Source: Achromobacter deleyi (GTDB lineage Bacteria > Pseudomonadota > Gammaproteobacteria > Burkholderiales > Burkholderiaceae_B). Taken from it: 64,000 bases of DNA. Of this stretch, positions 1-8,783 are shown one piece after another. Within the stretch, counting starts at the first letter, position 1, and each line of letters opens with the position of its first letter. Where the stretch lies: NCBI RefSeq assembly GCF_016127315.1, contig NZ_CP065997.1:5766001-5830000 (forward strand), in the 5' to 3' direction. The position numbers were made by a program, and so were the translations under genes. The notes beneath the pieces are model-generated. The model worked only from the letters and a program-made list of their open reading frames with translations, did no database searches and had not been told where the DNA came from.

Positions 1-266
1 GAATGGATGCAGTAGGCGCAGCCGTTGGCCGTCGATACCGCGATGTAGATCATCTCGCGCACCAGCGGCGGGATTTCGCCGTCGGCCATCATGACCTGCT
101 TGAGCTGTTCCCAGACGCGCTTGAGCTGGGGCGGGTCGTTGGCCAGGGCGCGCCAGAAGTTATTGACGAAATCGGATTTGCGGGTGACGCGGATGTCTTC
201 AAACACCGCCCACGCCTCGGGGATCTTGCGCGCTTCTTCATCCGACAGCAGATGCACCGTAGCCAT
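1..266 (-). CDS. AhpD-like / carboxymuconolactone decarboxylase family protein (3' part outside window)
   Basis: The first 88 codons of a gene that runs off the window edge. The start ATG (266) is preceded by a GGAG about 6 bases upstream. The visible protein has a Glu at residue 71 and a Cys-x-x-Cys at 83-86 (NGCAYC), spaced as in the AhpD/CMD-fold thiol peroxidase motif; the expected His would lie just beyond the edge. Family members act as peroxidase or decarboxylase-fold cytosolic enzymes, often reducing peroxides through the CxxC. It lies 97 bases downstream of the broken fimbrial adhesin gene, on the same strand. Substrate unknown. Confidence 0.8.
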   Translation of the reverse strand, partial: MATVHLLSDEEARKIPEAWAVFEDIRVTRKSDFVNNFWRALANDPPQLKRVWEQLKQVMMADGEIPPLVREMIYIAVSTANGCAYCIH

Positions 267-363
267 ATGCCACTCCAACGGGTAAGGGGCCGGGCGGCGG
301 CGTGCCGCCCGCGCAATGTCCCATTGAACTGGAAAGCCCGGCGCGGTTCAAGGCGCGGGGCGT

Positions 364-1544
364 TCAGTAATAGGTCACCCTGACGAGCACCTGGGTCGAG
401 TATTTGCCGATTTTCAGTTCCTTGCCTGGGTCCGGCATCAGCAATGCGGTATAGGTGTGGACCGCCGCGGCGGGGTGGTAGCCGACCAGTTGGCCGAAAG
501 TGCCGATGTCGGCGCGTGAAGGCGGCGCCGGGGCGGGCAGAATGGTGACGGGCAGGTTCGCATTGTCGGCATCGAGTATCTGCATCTTCAGTCCGTTATC
601 GACGCCGTCGTCATTGCTCAGGATGATGGACTGGCCGCCATCGTCGAGGCGCCCTGCCCCTTGCAGGACGAACTGCGCCGCGAGCGGCATCAGGAATTGG
701 GTTTGAGCGTTATCGGGACTGGCGGGCGCGGTCAGGGAGCCGATAGCGCAGGACGGGTTGATTCGGGCGGTGACCGTGAAGGGGTGCTGTTGTGGCAGGG
801 TGCCCGCATAGCCCGTCACCGCCATGACCCCGCCGAACTGCACCAGATTGTCCACACTGACATCGCCGATGCACTGCGGGACGTACTGCATGCGCGTGGC
901 GGAACTGGTGATGAATGGACCGGGCGAACCCCCCGCCCCATAAGCTGCGGCCAGTTTGAATATGGTTGTCGAGGGAACCGGGTAACGCGCCGCTGGAGGG
1001 TTATCGTTTACCACCGACAGCTTGGCGACAAGGCTGACGGTTCGCGGGCCCGAAGTCCCTGTGTAAGGAGGGCCGGCCTCGTGGGTTTCCGATATCGGCA
1101 TAGTCCCCGCGACCAGGTTCGGATACCACGGGTTGCTCTCGTCGCCATTGACGATGATTGCCAGGGCAATCCCGCCTTGGACAAGGCATCGTTCAGCTTG
1201 CTGTAGTCGGCGAGCGCGTACAGCTGGGGCGTGGCGGTAACGGCATTACCTAACCTGTCAAAGTAGTGGCATTCATAGTTGATGACATAGGTGATCGTTC
1301 TATAGATTTCGGCGCCGACCGGCGGCAGCTTGCCAAGCGTGAAATTCACGGAAGGGATCAACGGGATATTGAAGCCGCCGGAGGAAGTGCATCCTCTTCC
1401 CGAGGTCTGTGCCTGCGCCAGGCCCGGCAGTCCCATCAACGCCGCGCAGGAGATGACCAGCATCCCTGCCCTTCGCCTGCCCTTGCGGGCCCAAAGACTC
1501 CCGCCGCGGCGAGGGGTTTGCGCCGTGATTGTCGTGTTGTTCAT
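364..1544 (-). pseudogene. Fimbrial (type 1 pilus-like) tip adhesin, interrupted by a frameshift
   Basis: Two overlapping frames together encode one protein of about 393 residues. The upstream frame (start 1544) gives a signal peptide ending near ALMGLPGLAQAQ and an N-terminal domain up to SKLNDALSKAG. The downstream frame carries IALAIIVNGDESNPWYPN, then a fimbrillin-like domain ending VLVRVTYY, the usual donor beta-strand-type C-terminus of chaperone-usher subunits. The frames join if one base is restored around 1171-1173, so this is a one-base deletion or a base-calling error. Two-domain length and terminus fit a tip adhesin (compare Bordetella FimD). No fimbrillin, chaperone or usher gene is seen next to it. 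As read, it would give only a truncated N-terminal domain. Confidence 0.7.
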
Positions 1545-1927
1545 TGATGCGTTCCATTGCCCAGGCTACAGGGTGAAGTCGGCGTCGAGGGCGCGTGCCG
1601 ATGCCGCAGGCAGATGCCTACCTTGGGATTCTGGGGGAGCCCGGCGGTTGCAGTCGGCGTGACCCATGGCCTGATTTATGCGATCGCGGTTGTTTCGCTA
1701 TCGCTGGCGCGGTGACGATGCGCCGGCAGACCTGGGCACGACGTCTTTATGCGTTGGGATTTTGCATAGGAAGGATTATCCGAACGTTAACTCCGCGTCG
1801 GATCGATCTTGAGCGTGTCCCTGTCTGATCGGACACGTCATCGCGGCGGGCGGCGGCGCGCTGCGATGACCGCTATTGAACGGGAAAGTCCGGCGCCGAT
1901 CAAGGCGCGGGCAACATCCGCCCCACC
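1545..1927. other. Intergenic stretch without a gene (383 bases)
   Basis: No frame here has a credible start, ribosome site and protein character. It separates the end of the mlrC-like gene from the adhesin start. An inverted repeat (CGTGTCC at 1814-1820, GGACACG at 1831-1837, 10-base loop) lies about 90 bases beyond the mlrC stop and could help terminate transcription, although no T-run follows. A weak minus-strand promoter-like pair (TTAACG, 16 bases, TATGCA) around 1765-1795 could serve the adhesin gene. Confidence 0.5.
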
Positions 1928-3421
1928 CTACGCCGACCTCTGCGCCGGCTTGAACGGATCGAGCGGATAGCGCGGCCGATTGCGCCGCTGGTACGGGAAC
2001 AGCGAGAAGTCCGAGCTGGTGACGCCGGGGCTGTCGCATTCGATCAGGGCGCACGAGATGGGCACGAACACCGGGCGGCAGTACATGCGCGACTTGACCA
2101 GGATGAAGCGGGCGGCGCGCGGGTCGATGCCCAGGCTCTCGAAGACGCCCAGGTCCCAGGGTTCGTGGGTGCGTTCGGTGATGACCAGTTGCGCGGCGCC
2201 GATGTCCAGCACGGCGCTGCGGCCCATGCAGGCGGTCTGGCCGGTGTAAGTGGGGCCGGTGATGACGTAGCTGCCGTCGGTGATGGCGCGCACCTCGCCG
2301 GTCAGCGTCACCGGCGCGGCGGGTCGGCCGATGGCGGGGATGGGCAGCTTGTTGCCGACCGGCAGTTCGACCCGGGCGCCCTGCCCGGCCGCGATCATGG
2401 CGGCGACGGCTTCGGGGTCGCAATACAGGCCGGCGACGATGCCGGTGAGGCCCGCGTCGACGGCGGCCACCAGCACGTCCATGGTGTCGCAGGTGCCGCC
2501 GGACATGCAGTTGTCGCCGTGGTCCAGCAGCAGCACGGGACGGTCGGCGCCGCGCGCCAGGGCGATGGCGCGGTCGAGCGAGGCGGCCAGGGGTTCGCTT
2601 TCGTAGACGAAGCCGTCGCGGTCGTCCCAGATGGCGGCGGCCAGGCCTGCCGCGACGCGGTCGGCGGCCTCGGCGTCGCCGGCGGCGACCACGATGACGC
2701 TCAGGCACGGGTCGGGGATGTCGGCCAGGGCGAAGCCGGCCAGCACGGACACGCCCAGCATGCCGCCGGCCTCGGCCCCGCGGGCGGCCTGGACGGCGCG
2801 GCGCATGGCGCCTTCGGCGGTGTTGCTGCGCAGGGTGTGGCTCATGAGCGGCAGGCGGCGCCAGGCCAGGCGCGGGCGCGGGCCGCCCGCCAGCCAGTCG
2901 AACAGGAGGCGGCCGGCGTGCTCGCCGGTTTCGTACATGTCGATGTGCGGGTAGGTCTTGAAGCTGACGATGACGTCGGCGTTGTCGATCATCTTTTGCG
3001 TGACGTTGCCGTGCAGGTCCAGGGCGACGGCGATCGGCACGCCAGGGGCTTGCTGGCGCAGGCGTTCGAGCAGGTCGCCTTCGCCGTCGTCGGTGGTCTC
3101 TACCGCCATGGCGCCGTGCAGGTCGAGCAGCAGCGCGTCGCAGCCGACGGCGGCGGCGACGATGCGGTCGCACAGTTCGCGGTAGGCCTGGCCGTCGACG
3201 CGGCCGCTGGGGTAGGCGGTGGCGGACACGGGCGTGACCAGCGTGGCGCCCTGCGCTTCGGCCAAGTCGATGAAGGCGGACATGGCGGTGCGCTTGCCGT
3301 GGTTCTCTTCGTAGGCGGCGGCGTCGTAGGTGGGGCCGTCGTTGCCGAAGGCGGACAGCGGCGTGGGCACCGGCGAAAAGGTGTTGGTCTCGTGGTTCAT
3401 GCGGGCGATCATGACTTTCAT
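1928..3421 (-). CDS. MlrC-like M81 family metallopeptidase
   Basis: A 497-residue protein matching the MlrC (microcystinase C) family in length and motifs. MlrC is a zinc hydrolase that cleaves peptide or amide bonds in linear microcystin products. Visible putative metal or catalytic positions are His10-Glu11 (NHETNTFSP), Asp100/His102 (LDLHGAM), Asp135/His137 (LDLHGN) and His159/Asp161 (YPHID). No signal peptide, so probably cytosolic. Its ATG overlaps the stop of the ANTAR regulator gene by four bases (ATGA), so it is translationally coupled and is the last gene of the amidohydrolase/ABC operon. The natural substrate here is unlikely to be microcystin; an imported amide or peptide is inferred. 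Confidence 0.87.
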   Translation of the reverse strand: MKVMIARMNHETNTFSPVPTPLSAFGNDGPTYDAAAYEENHGKRTAMSAFIDLAEAQGATLVTPVSATAYPSGRVDGQAYRELCDRIVAAAVGCDALLLDLHGAMAVETTDDGEGDLLERLRQQAPGVPIAVALDLHGNVTQKMIDNADVIVSFKTYPHIDMYETGEHAGRLLFDWLAGGPRPRLAWRRLPLMSHTLRSNTAEGAMRRAVQAARGAEAGGMLGVSVLAGFALADIPDPCLSVIVVAAGDAEAADRVAAGLAAAIWDDRDGFVYESEPLAASLDRAIALARGADRPVLLLDHGDNCMSGGTCDTMDVLVAAVDAGLTGIVAGLYCDPEAVAAMIAAGQGARVELPVGNKLPIPAIGRPAAPVTLTGEVRAITDGSYVITGPTYTGQTACMGRSAVLDIGAAQLVITERTHEPWDLGVFESLGIDPRAARFILVKSRMYCRPVFVPISCALIECDSPGVTSSDFSLFPYQRRNRPRYPLDPFKPAQRSA

Positions 3422-4071
3422 GCCTTGCCTCCGTTGTTGCTGTTGTTGTACGGGTCGGGGCGCGCGCCGCCCAGGCCCAGTTTTTCCATGGCTTCGCTGG
3501 CCTCGACGATCATGGCGGCGACCTCGGCCACGCTGACCCGCAGGCCGGTGGCGCGGGTTCGCATGTGTTCGTAGGCGGCGCGTTCGTCCAGGCGTTGGTG
3601 GTCCATCAGCACGCGGATCGCCTTTTCGATCACGCGGCGCGCCTTGATGGTGCTTTCCAGTTTGTCGATCTTGTTCTGCTGGCGGTTCTGGAACTGCTTG
3701 GCCGAGCGCGCCAGCACCAGGGTGCTGAGGATGCCGGCCGAGCGGAACGGCCGCGTCAGCACGCCGTGGGCGTTGGTCTTGAGCAGCTGCTTCAAGGTGG
3801 TGGGGGTTTCGTATTCGGACAGCGCGATCAGCGTGGCGTCGACCTCGCTGGCGGACCAGGCGAACGAGTTCTGGCCGCATTGCGAGACCTGGAAGAACAC
3901 CACGTCGGCGCCGGCCGGCGGCTTGTCGGGGAACGGCCAGACCAGGTGGATGCGGCAGCCGATGCGCTTGAGCTGCTCGACCAGCAGGTCGCGGTCTTCG
4001 CCGGGCGGATAGGCCACGGCGACGGCCACGCTGCGCAGGTCTTCGTAGAGGCGGCGGAGGCTATGGTCCAT
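3418..4071 (-). CDS. AmiR-like ANTAR-domain transcription antiterminator
   Basis: 217 residues: an N-terminal pseudo-receiver (about 10-120), a coiled coil (about 121-145) and a C-terminal ANTAR RNA-binding domain (about 146-192, RRVIEKAIRVLMDHQRLDE then VSVAEVAAMI). This is the AmiR layout of Pseudomonas, where AmiR binds leader RNA and prevents termination unless held by AmiC. The position of the receiver phospho-acceptor reads ADVVFF, so phosphorylation is not obvious. ATG 4071 starts two bases after the AmiC-like gene stop; a GTG just upstream is an alternative. It overlaps mlrC by four bases. Its likely target is the leader terminator at 10913-10950 of its own operon. Confidence 0.9.
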   Translation of the reverse strand: MDHSLRRLYEDLRSVAVAVAYPPGEDRDLLVEQLKRIGCRIHLVWPFPDKPPAGADVVFFQVSQCGQNSFAWSASEVDATLIALSEYETPTTLKQLLKTNAHGVLTRPFRSAGILSTLVLARSAKQFQNRQQNKIDKLESTIKARRVIEKAIRVLMDHQRLDERAAYEHMRTRATGLRVSVAEVAAMIVEASEAMEKLGLGGARPDPYNNSNNGGKA

Positions 4072-4073
4072 GG

Positions 4074-5234
4074 TCACGCCAGCCAAAACTCGTCCAGGCC
4101 GAAGGCCGTCAGGTAGGGGTCCGGCTTGACCGGTTCGCCGCTGGCCCAGACGATGTCGAAGCGGCCGTCGGCGCGGCACAGGCCGATGCGCGGGGTCAGC
4201 ACGCTGTGGTTGTTCTCGGCCAGGATGGTCAGCCGGCCGCCGGGCGCGTCGAAGCCCACCTGGTGCACCGCCTGCACCAGCTTGCGCGTGTCCAGGCTGC
4301 CGGCGCGCTGCAGGGCGCGCGCGAACAGGTGTACCTGGCTGTAGCAGGCTTCGGCGTAGACGCTGGCGGGCCGGTCGCCGAAGCGGGCGCGCCAAAGGTC
4401 CAGGAAATGGGCGTTGGCGGGCGAGTCGACGGTGTTGAAGTAGGTGGCGGCGGTGATGTGGCCGGCGCACAGCGCGGGGTCGATCTCGGCCACTTCGGAT
4501 TCGGCCATGGTGAGGCTGGCGATGGGGATGTGCGGCGCGCCCGGGTCGGCCTCGCAGGCGGCGTGGTAGCGGCGGTAGAAGCGCTGGGCGTCGTCGCCGA
4601 TCAGGGTGGAGAACACCACATCCGGCCGGATGCGGCGGATGTCGCGCACCACGTCGATGATCTCGCCTTCGTCGCAGCCCAGCGGCAGGTAGGTTTCGTC
4701 GAGGATCTCGCCGCCGTGTTCCTCGACGGTGTCGCGCATGATGCGGTTGGTCTCGCGCGGGTAGATGTAGTCGGCGCCCACCAGGAAGATGCGCTTGCCG
4801 CAGTGCTGGATCAGGTAGGCGGCCAGCTGCATGCTGCCCTGGTTGGGCGCGGCGCCGGTGTAGATGATGTTGGGCGAATACTCGAAGCCTTCGTAGACCG
4901 AGGCGTACCAGAGCAGCGCGTTGTTGCGCTCGATCACCGGCAGCATGGCCTTGCGGCAGTGCGAGGTGCAGCCGCCGAAGATCACGTTGACCTCGTCGTC
5001 CAGCAGCAGCCGCGCGGCCAGGCGGCGGTATTCTTCGGCCTCGCTGCGCGGGTCGTAGACCACCGGTTCCAGCGGTCGGCCCAGCACGCCGCCGAGGGCG
5101 TTGATTTCCTCGACCGCCAGCACGGTGCCGAAGAAATGCTGCGATTCGGTGGTGCCGGTCACGCCGCTGCGGGAATACAGCACGCCGATGCGCCATCCCG
5201 GCGCGGCGGCGTCCGTGTCAGTGCGGGGGGTCAT
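4074..5234 (-). CDS. AmiC-like ligand-sensing protein (periplasmic-binding-protein fold, cytosolic)
   Basis: 386 residues with a type I periplasmic binding protein fold of the amide/urea-binding group (GVLYSRSGVTG, EINALGGVLGRPLEPV, NIIYTGAAPNQ). It has no signal peptide, unlike the related binding protein encoded at 8784-9950, which suggests a cytosolic sensor. In the Pseudomonas ami system AmiC binds amides and, when empty, sequesters AmiR. The gene lies two bases upstream of the AmiR-like gene, matching the amiC-amiR order. Ligand unknown; an amide or nitrile taken up by the neighbouring transporter is inferred. Confidence 0.88.
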   Translation of the reverse strand: MTPRTDTDAAAPGWRIGVLYSRSGVTGTTESQHFFGTVLAVEEINALGGVLGRPLEPVVYDPRSEAEEYRRLAARLLLDDEVNVIFGGCTSHCRKAMLPVIERNNALLWYASVYEGFEYSPNIIYTGAAPNQGSMQLAAYLIQHCGKRIFLVGADYIYPRETNRIMRDTVEEHGGEILDETYLPLGCDEGEIIDVVRDIRRIRPDVVFSTLIGDDAQRFYRRYHAACEADPGAPHIPIASLTMAESEVAEIDPALCAGHITAATYFNTVDSPANAHFLDLWRARFGDRPASVYAEACYSQVHLFARALQRAGSLDTRKLVQAVHQVGFDAPGGRLTILAENNHSVLTPRIGLCRADGRFDIVWASGEPVKPDPYLTAFGLDEFWLA

Positions 5235-5272
5235 AGGGGCATCCTTGTGCTCAAACGGGGTTCATGCGGGGC

Positions 5273-5986
5273 TCAGACTTTCAGGTGGTCCATGATATGG
5301 CCGGCGGCCCCGGGCGCGCCAGCCTCGCCCTGGTCGACGATGGCGCCCTGCTTGAGCACCAGGTAGCGGTCGGCCACGTCCAGCGCGAAGGCCACGTTCT
5401 GTTCGACGATGAACATGGACGTGCCGCGCCGTTCGCGTTCCCAGTTCAGGGCGCGTCCCAGCCGCTCGATCACCGAGGGTTGCAGGCCTTCGGTGATTTC
5501 GTCCAGCAGCAGCAGGGCCGGCCGCTGCATCAGGCCGCGCGCCACCAGCAGCATCTTCTGTTCGCCGCCGGACAGCGTGCCGGCGTATTGCCGCAGGCGG
5601 CTGGAGAACACCGGGAACAGCTCGGCGATCTCGCCGAAGCGTTCGTCGAACAGGCGATCATTGGGCAGGCCCAGGCGCAGGTTGTCGCGGATGTTCAGGT
5701 CGGGAAACAGCGGCTGGTCCTGGGCGGCGTAGGCGACGCCGCGGCGGGCGACCTCGTGCGGCCGCAGCCGGGTGGCGTCGACGCCGCCCAGGCTGACCTT
5801 GCCGCGCAGCTTGGGCAGGTAGCCCATCACGGTCTTGAGCAGCGTGCTCTTGCCCATGCCGTTCTTGCCCAGCAGCGCCACGCAGGCGCCGCCGGCCACG
5901 GACAGCGAGATGTCGTTCAGCACCACGGCGCCTTTGTAGCCGCTGGCGACGTGGTCCAGGCGCAAGGCCGGGGCGGCGTGGCTCAT
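5273..5986 (-). CDS. ABC transporter ATP-binding protein, LivF/UrtE type
   Basis: 237 residues. Walker A GKNGMGKST, signature LSGGEQKML, Walker B LLLLDEITEGL and a switch His in the FIVEQNV region are replaced or arranged as in LivF-type subunits. It powers import through the LivH/LivM-type permeases encoded just upstream. The ATG at 5986 overlaps the stop of the fused permease-ATPase gene by four bases. The amide/urea-type binding protein and AmiC/AmiR neighbours favour amide or amino-acid-like substrates over simple branched-chain amino acids. Confidence 0.92.
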   Translation of the reverse strand: MSHAAPALRLDHVASGYKGAVVLNDISLSVAGGACVALLGKNGMGKSTLLKTVMGYLPKLRGKVSLGGVDATRLRPHEVARRGVAYAAQDQPLFPDLNIRDNLRLGLPNDRLFDERFGEIAELFPVFSSRLRQYAGTLSGGEQKMLLVARGLMQRPALLLLDEITEGLQPSVIERLGRALNWERERRGTSMFIVEQNVAFALDVADRYLVLKQGAIVDQGEAGAPGAAGHIMDHLKV

Positions 5987-7902
5987 GCCGGGGCTCCTTG
6001 GGACGGGGTGGGTTGCGGGTCGGGCGGATTGCCGCCGGGGTTTTCGCCGAGGGTGCCGGCCTGGGCGCCCTGCCCGGCCGGCGCGCTGCCGGCGTAGATA
6101 GTGCGCACCAGTTCGGATTCGGTCACCTCGCGGAAGCTGCCGTCCATGACGATGCGGCCCTGGTGCAGCACGATGATGCGGGTGGCCACCTCGGCCACGA
6201 AGTCCAGGTCGTGCTCGACCAGCAAGCAGCACAGGCCGTGAGTATGGGCCAGCGCCGACAGCACCTGGCCGATGCGGGCGCGTTCGTCCTTGCTCAGGCC
6301 CGCGGTGGGTTCGTCCAGCAGCACCACGCGCGGCTCCAGCGCAAGCACCATGGCCAGTTCCAGCGCCTGCTGCTGGCCGTGCGACAGGTCGCGCGCCACG
6401 CGGTCCAGCTGCTGGTCCAGGCCGGTCATGCGCAGCACCTCCAGCGCGTAGGCCGGCAGCGCCAGCCGCGGCGACCGACGCCGCCACGACGGCCGCTCGC
6501 GCAGCGTGGTGGCGATGCGCAGGCTTTCGGCGACCGTCAGCGTGTCGAAGATGTTGGCGTTCTGGAACTTGCGGCCCAGACCGTAACGCACGCACTGCTC
6601 GGGCCCTTCGCGCTTGACCGCGTGGCCGCACAGTTCGACCGAGCCGTCGCTGCGTTCGGCGCCGTCGGCGATGCAGCGCATCAGCGTGGTCTTGCCCGCG
6701 CCGTTGGGGCCGATCAGGCCCAGCAGCTCGCCGCCGCGCGCCCGCAGGTCGATGCCTTCCAGCACCTTGAGGCTGCCGAAGCGCTTGGCCACGCCGGCCA
6801 GCACCAGGCCGCCCTCGCCGCCCGGGGCGCCGGCCCCGTGGCCGGGAGCGGCGCCCGCCGCCGAGGCGGTGGCGGGCGCGCGTACCACCAGCTCAGGCAC
6901 CGGCGCCGCACGCCGCCGGCGCCACGGCGCCAGCAACAGCGGCAGCAGCCCGCGCGGCAGCAGCAGGATCACCAGGATGAAGGTCACGCCCAGCACCAGC
7001 TGGTAGAGGAACGGCATGTTGCCGCTGAGATACGAGCCGGCCACGTTGATCAGCACGGCGCCCAGCACCGGCCCCCACACCGTGCCGCGCCCGCCCAGCG
7101 CCACCCAGATGATGAGTTCGGTGCCGAACACGAAGCCGGTCAGTTCCGGCGCGACCACGCCGCTGAAAGCGCCGTAGCCGAAACCCGCCAGGCTGGCGAC
7201 CGCGCCGCACACCACCAGCAGCGCGATGCGCCAGTGGGCGGTGTTCAGCCCGAGGTAGCTGCAGCGGCCCTCGTTGTCGCGCAGCGCGGCCAGGATGCGG
7301 CCGCCATCGCTGCGCACCGCGACCCAGGCCAGCAGCGCCACGATCGACAGGCCGCCGGCGGCGATGACGTACCAGGCCTCCAGCGACAGGTCGAAGGTGT
7401 CGTAGCCGGTCAGGCCGGACGAGGACCCGGTGTAGGTGCCGCCCGACAGCACGACCTGGGTCAGCACGATGGGCAGCACCAGCGAGATCACGGTGGCGAA
7501 AAACGGCGAGGCGCCGCGGTAGAACGACAGCCAGCCGGTGGCCAGCGCCAGCAGCATCGCCGCCCCCACCGCCACCAGCGCGGCCGCGAGCGCGATGCCC
7601 GGCGAGAAGCCGTAGTGCGTGAAGGCCAGCCCGGCCGCGTAGGCGCCGACGCCGAAGAAGGCCGACTGGCCGAAGGTCAGGTAGCCGGTGTAGCCCCACA
7701 GGATATCGACCGTGACCGCCGCCACCGCGAAGAACAGCGCCTTGATCAGCACGTTCAACAGATAGGTGTCGAACAGCCAGGGGCCCGCCACCGTCAGCGC
7801 CAGGCAGGCGATGGCCAGCCACAGCAGGTCGCGGCCACGGGCGGCGCGGCGCGGATCGGCGCGCGCCGCCAGCGCCGGTTGCGCAAGGGAAGAATCAGTC
7901 AT
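5983..7902 (-). CDS. Fused branched-chain/amide-type ABC transporter permease and ATPase (LivM-LivG)
   Basis: 639 residues in one frame. Residues about 1-340 form a LivM/UrtC-like permease with about eight to ten membrane segments (DILWGYTGYLTFGQSAFFG is typical). A Pro/Ala/Gly-rich linker (about 340-375) leads to a LivG/UrtD-like ATPase (about 375-605) with Walker A GPNGAGKTT, signature LSHGQQQALELAM and Walker B VVLLDEPTAGL. A Gly/Pro/Gln-rich tail follows. It overlaps the livH-like gene by eight bases and livF by four. The fusion leaves the usual five-part Liv importer with four polypeptides. Both domains look intact. Confidence 0.93.
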   Translation of the reverse strand: MTDSSLAQPALAARADPRRAARGRDLLWLAIACLALTVAGPWLFDTYLLNVLIKALFFAVAAVTVDILWGYTGYLTFGQSAFFGVGAYAAGLAFTHYGFSPGIALAAALVAVGAAMLLALATGWLSFYRGASPFFATVISLVLPIVLTQVVLSGGTYTGSSSGLTGYDTFDLSLEAWYVIAAGGLSIVALLAWVAVRSDGGRILAALRDNEGRCSYLGLNTAHWRIALLVVCGAVASLAGFGYGAFSGVVAPELTGFVFGTELIIWVALGGRGTVWGPVLGAVLINVAGSYLSGNMPFLYQLVLGVTFILVILLLPRGLLPLLLAPWRRRRAAPVPELVVRAPATASAAGAAPGHGAGAPGGEGGLVLAGVAKRFGSLKVLEGIDLRARGGELLGLIGPNGAGKTTLMRCIADGAERSDGSVELCGHAVKREGPEQCVRYGLGRKFQNANIFDTLTVAESLRIATTLRERPSWRRRSPRLALPAYALEVLRMTGLDQQLDRVARDLSHGQQQALELAMVLALEPRVVLLDEPTAGLSKDERARIGQVLSALAHTHGLCCLLVEHDLDFVAEVATRIIVLHQGRIVMDGSFREVTESELVRTIYAGSAPAGQGAQAGTLGENPGGNPPDPQPTPSQGAPA

Positions 7903-8728
7903 GGGCGAATCCTTTGGGACGCAGGCGCAGGGTCAGGGCCGCCAGCACCGCGATGGTGACGCCGCCCAGGATCGGGCTGATGAACACGCCCACCAGCACC
8001 TGGCAGGCGCCATAGACCAGGCAGGTCAGGAGCAGCGCGGTGATCGAGTTGCCCGACACCATCACCAGCATGAAGGCGCTGACCAGCCACGGCAGCCCCA
8101 TGTTCGGGTCGACGCTGGACAGCGGCGTGATCAGCGCGCCGGCCAGCGCCCCCAGCCCCGCGCCCAGCGCGAAGGTCGTGAAGCGGATTCGCTCGGCGTT
8201 GATGCCCAGGCCGCGCGCCAGGTCTTCGTTCATGATGACGGCGCGGGTGCGCACGCCGAAGCGCGTGCCGTTCAGCAGCAGCGTCAGCGCCAGGTACAGC
8301 AACAGCGCGCCGGGCACCAGGAACAGCCGGTAGGCCGAATACTCGGTGCCCAGGAACGGCACCGCGCCCTGGATCGGCGCGTCGGCGAACTGCACCTCGC
8401 GGCCGAAGGCCATGGTGATGAGCTGGCCGATCACGATGCCCAGGCCCCAGGTGGCCAGGATGGCGTCCAGCGGCCGCTTGTACAGCGGCTGCACGATCAG
8501 GCGCTCGACCAGCATGCCCACCAGCACGCCCGCCACCAGCGCGCACGGCAACGCCAGCCACGGGTCCAGTCCCAGGCGCGTCACCACCAGGGCGGCGTAG
8601 CTGCCCAGCGTGATGATGGCGCCGTGGGCGAAATTGACGATCTTCATCACGCCGAAGATGATCATCAGCCCGGCCGTCACGATGAACAGCATGGCGGCCG
8701 TGCTCAGGATGTCCAGCATCAAACCCAT
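7895..8728 (-). CDS. ABC transporter inner-membrane permease, LivH/UrtB type
   Basis: 277 residues, very hydrophobic, about eight membrane segments. IFGVMKIVNFAHGAIITLGSY is the signature stretch of LivH-type permeases, and the EAA-like loop region is followed by a GALITPLSSV segment. It pairs with the LivM half of the downstream fusion to form the import channel. It lies 55 bases after the binding-protein gene and overlaps the fusion gene by eight bases. Confidence 0.93.
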   Translation of the reverse strand: MGLMLDILSTAAMLFIVTAGLMIIFGVMKIVNFAHGAIITLGSYAALVVTRLGLDPWLALPCALVAGVLVGMLVERLIVQPLYKRPLDAILATWGLGIVIGQLITMAFGREVQFADAPIQGAVPFLGTEYSAYRLFLVPGALLLYLALTLLLNGTRFGVRTRAVIMNEDLARGLGINAERIRFTTFALGAGLGALAGALITPLSSVDPNMGLPWLVSAFMLVMVSGNSITALLLTCLVYGACQVLVGVFISPILGGVTIAVLAALTLRLRPKGFAHD

Positions 8729-8783
8729 TGTGTTCTCCAGCGCCGCCGGCGAACCGGCGGCGCGCAGGGTGTGGCTTGCCGCG

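Noticed and set aside
1545..1800. Poly-C promoter tract as in Bordetella fim genes
   Set aside because: No long C-run is present upstream of the adhesin gene.
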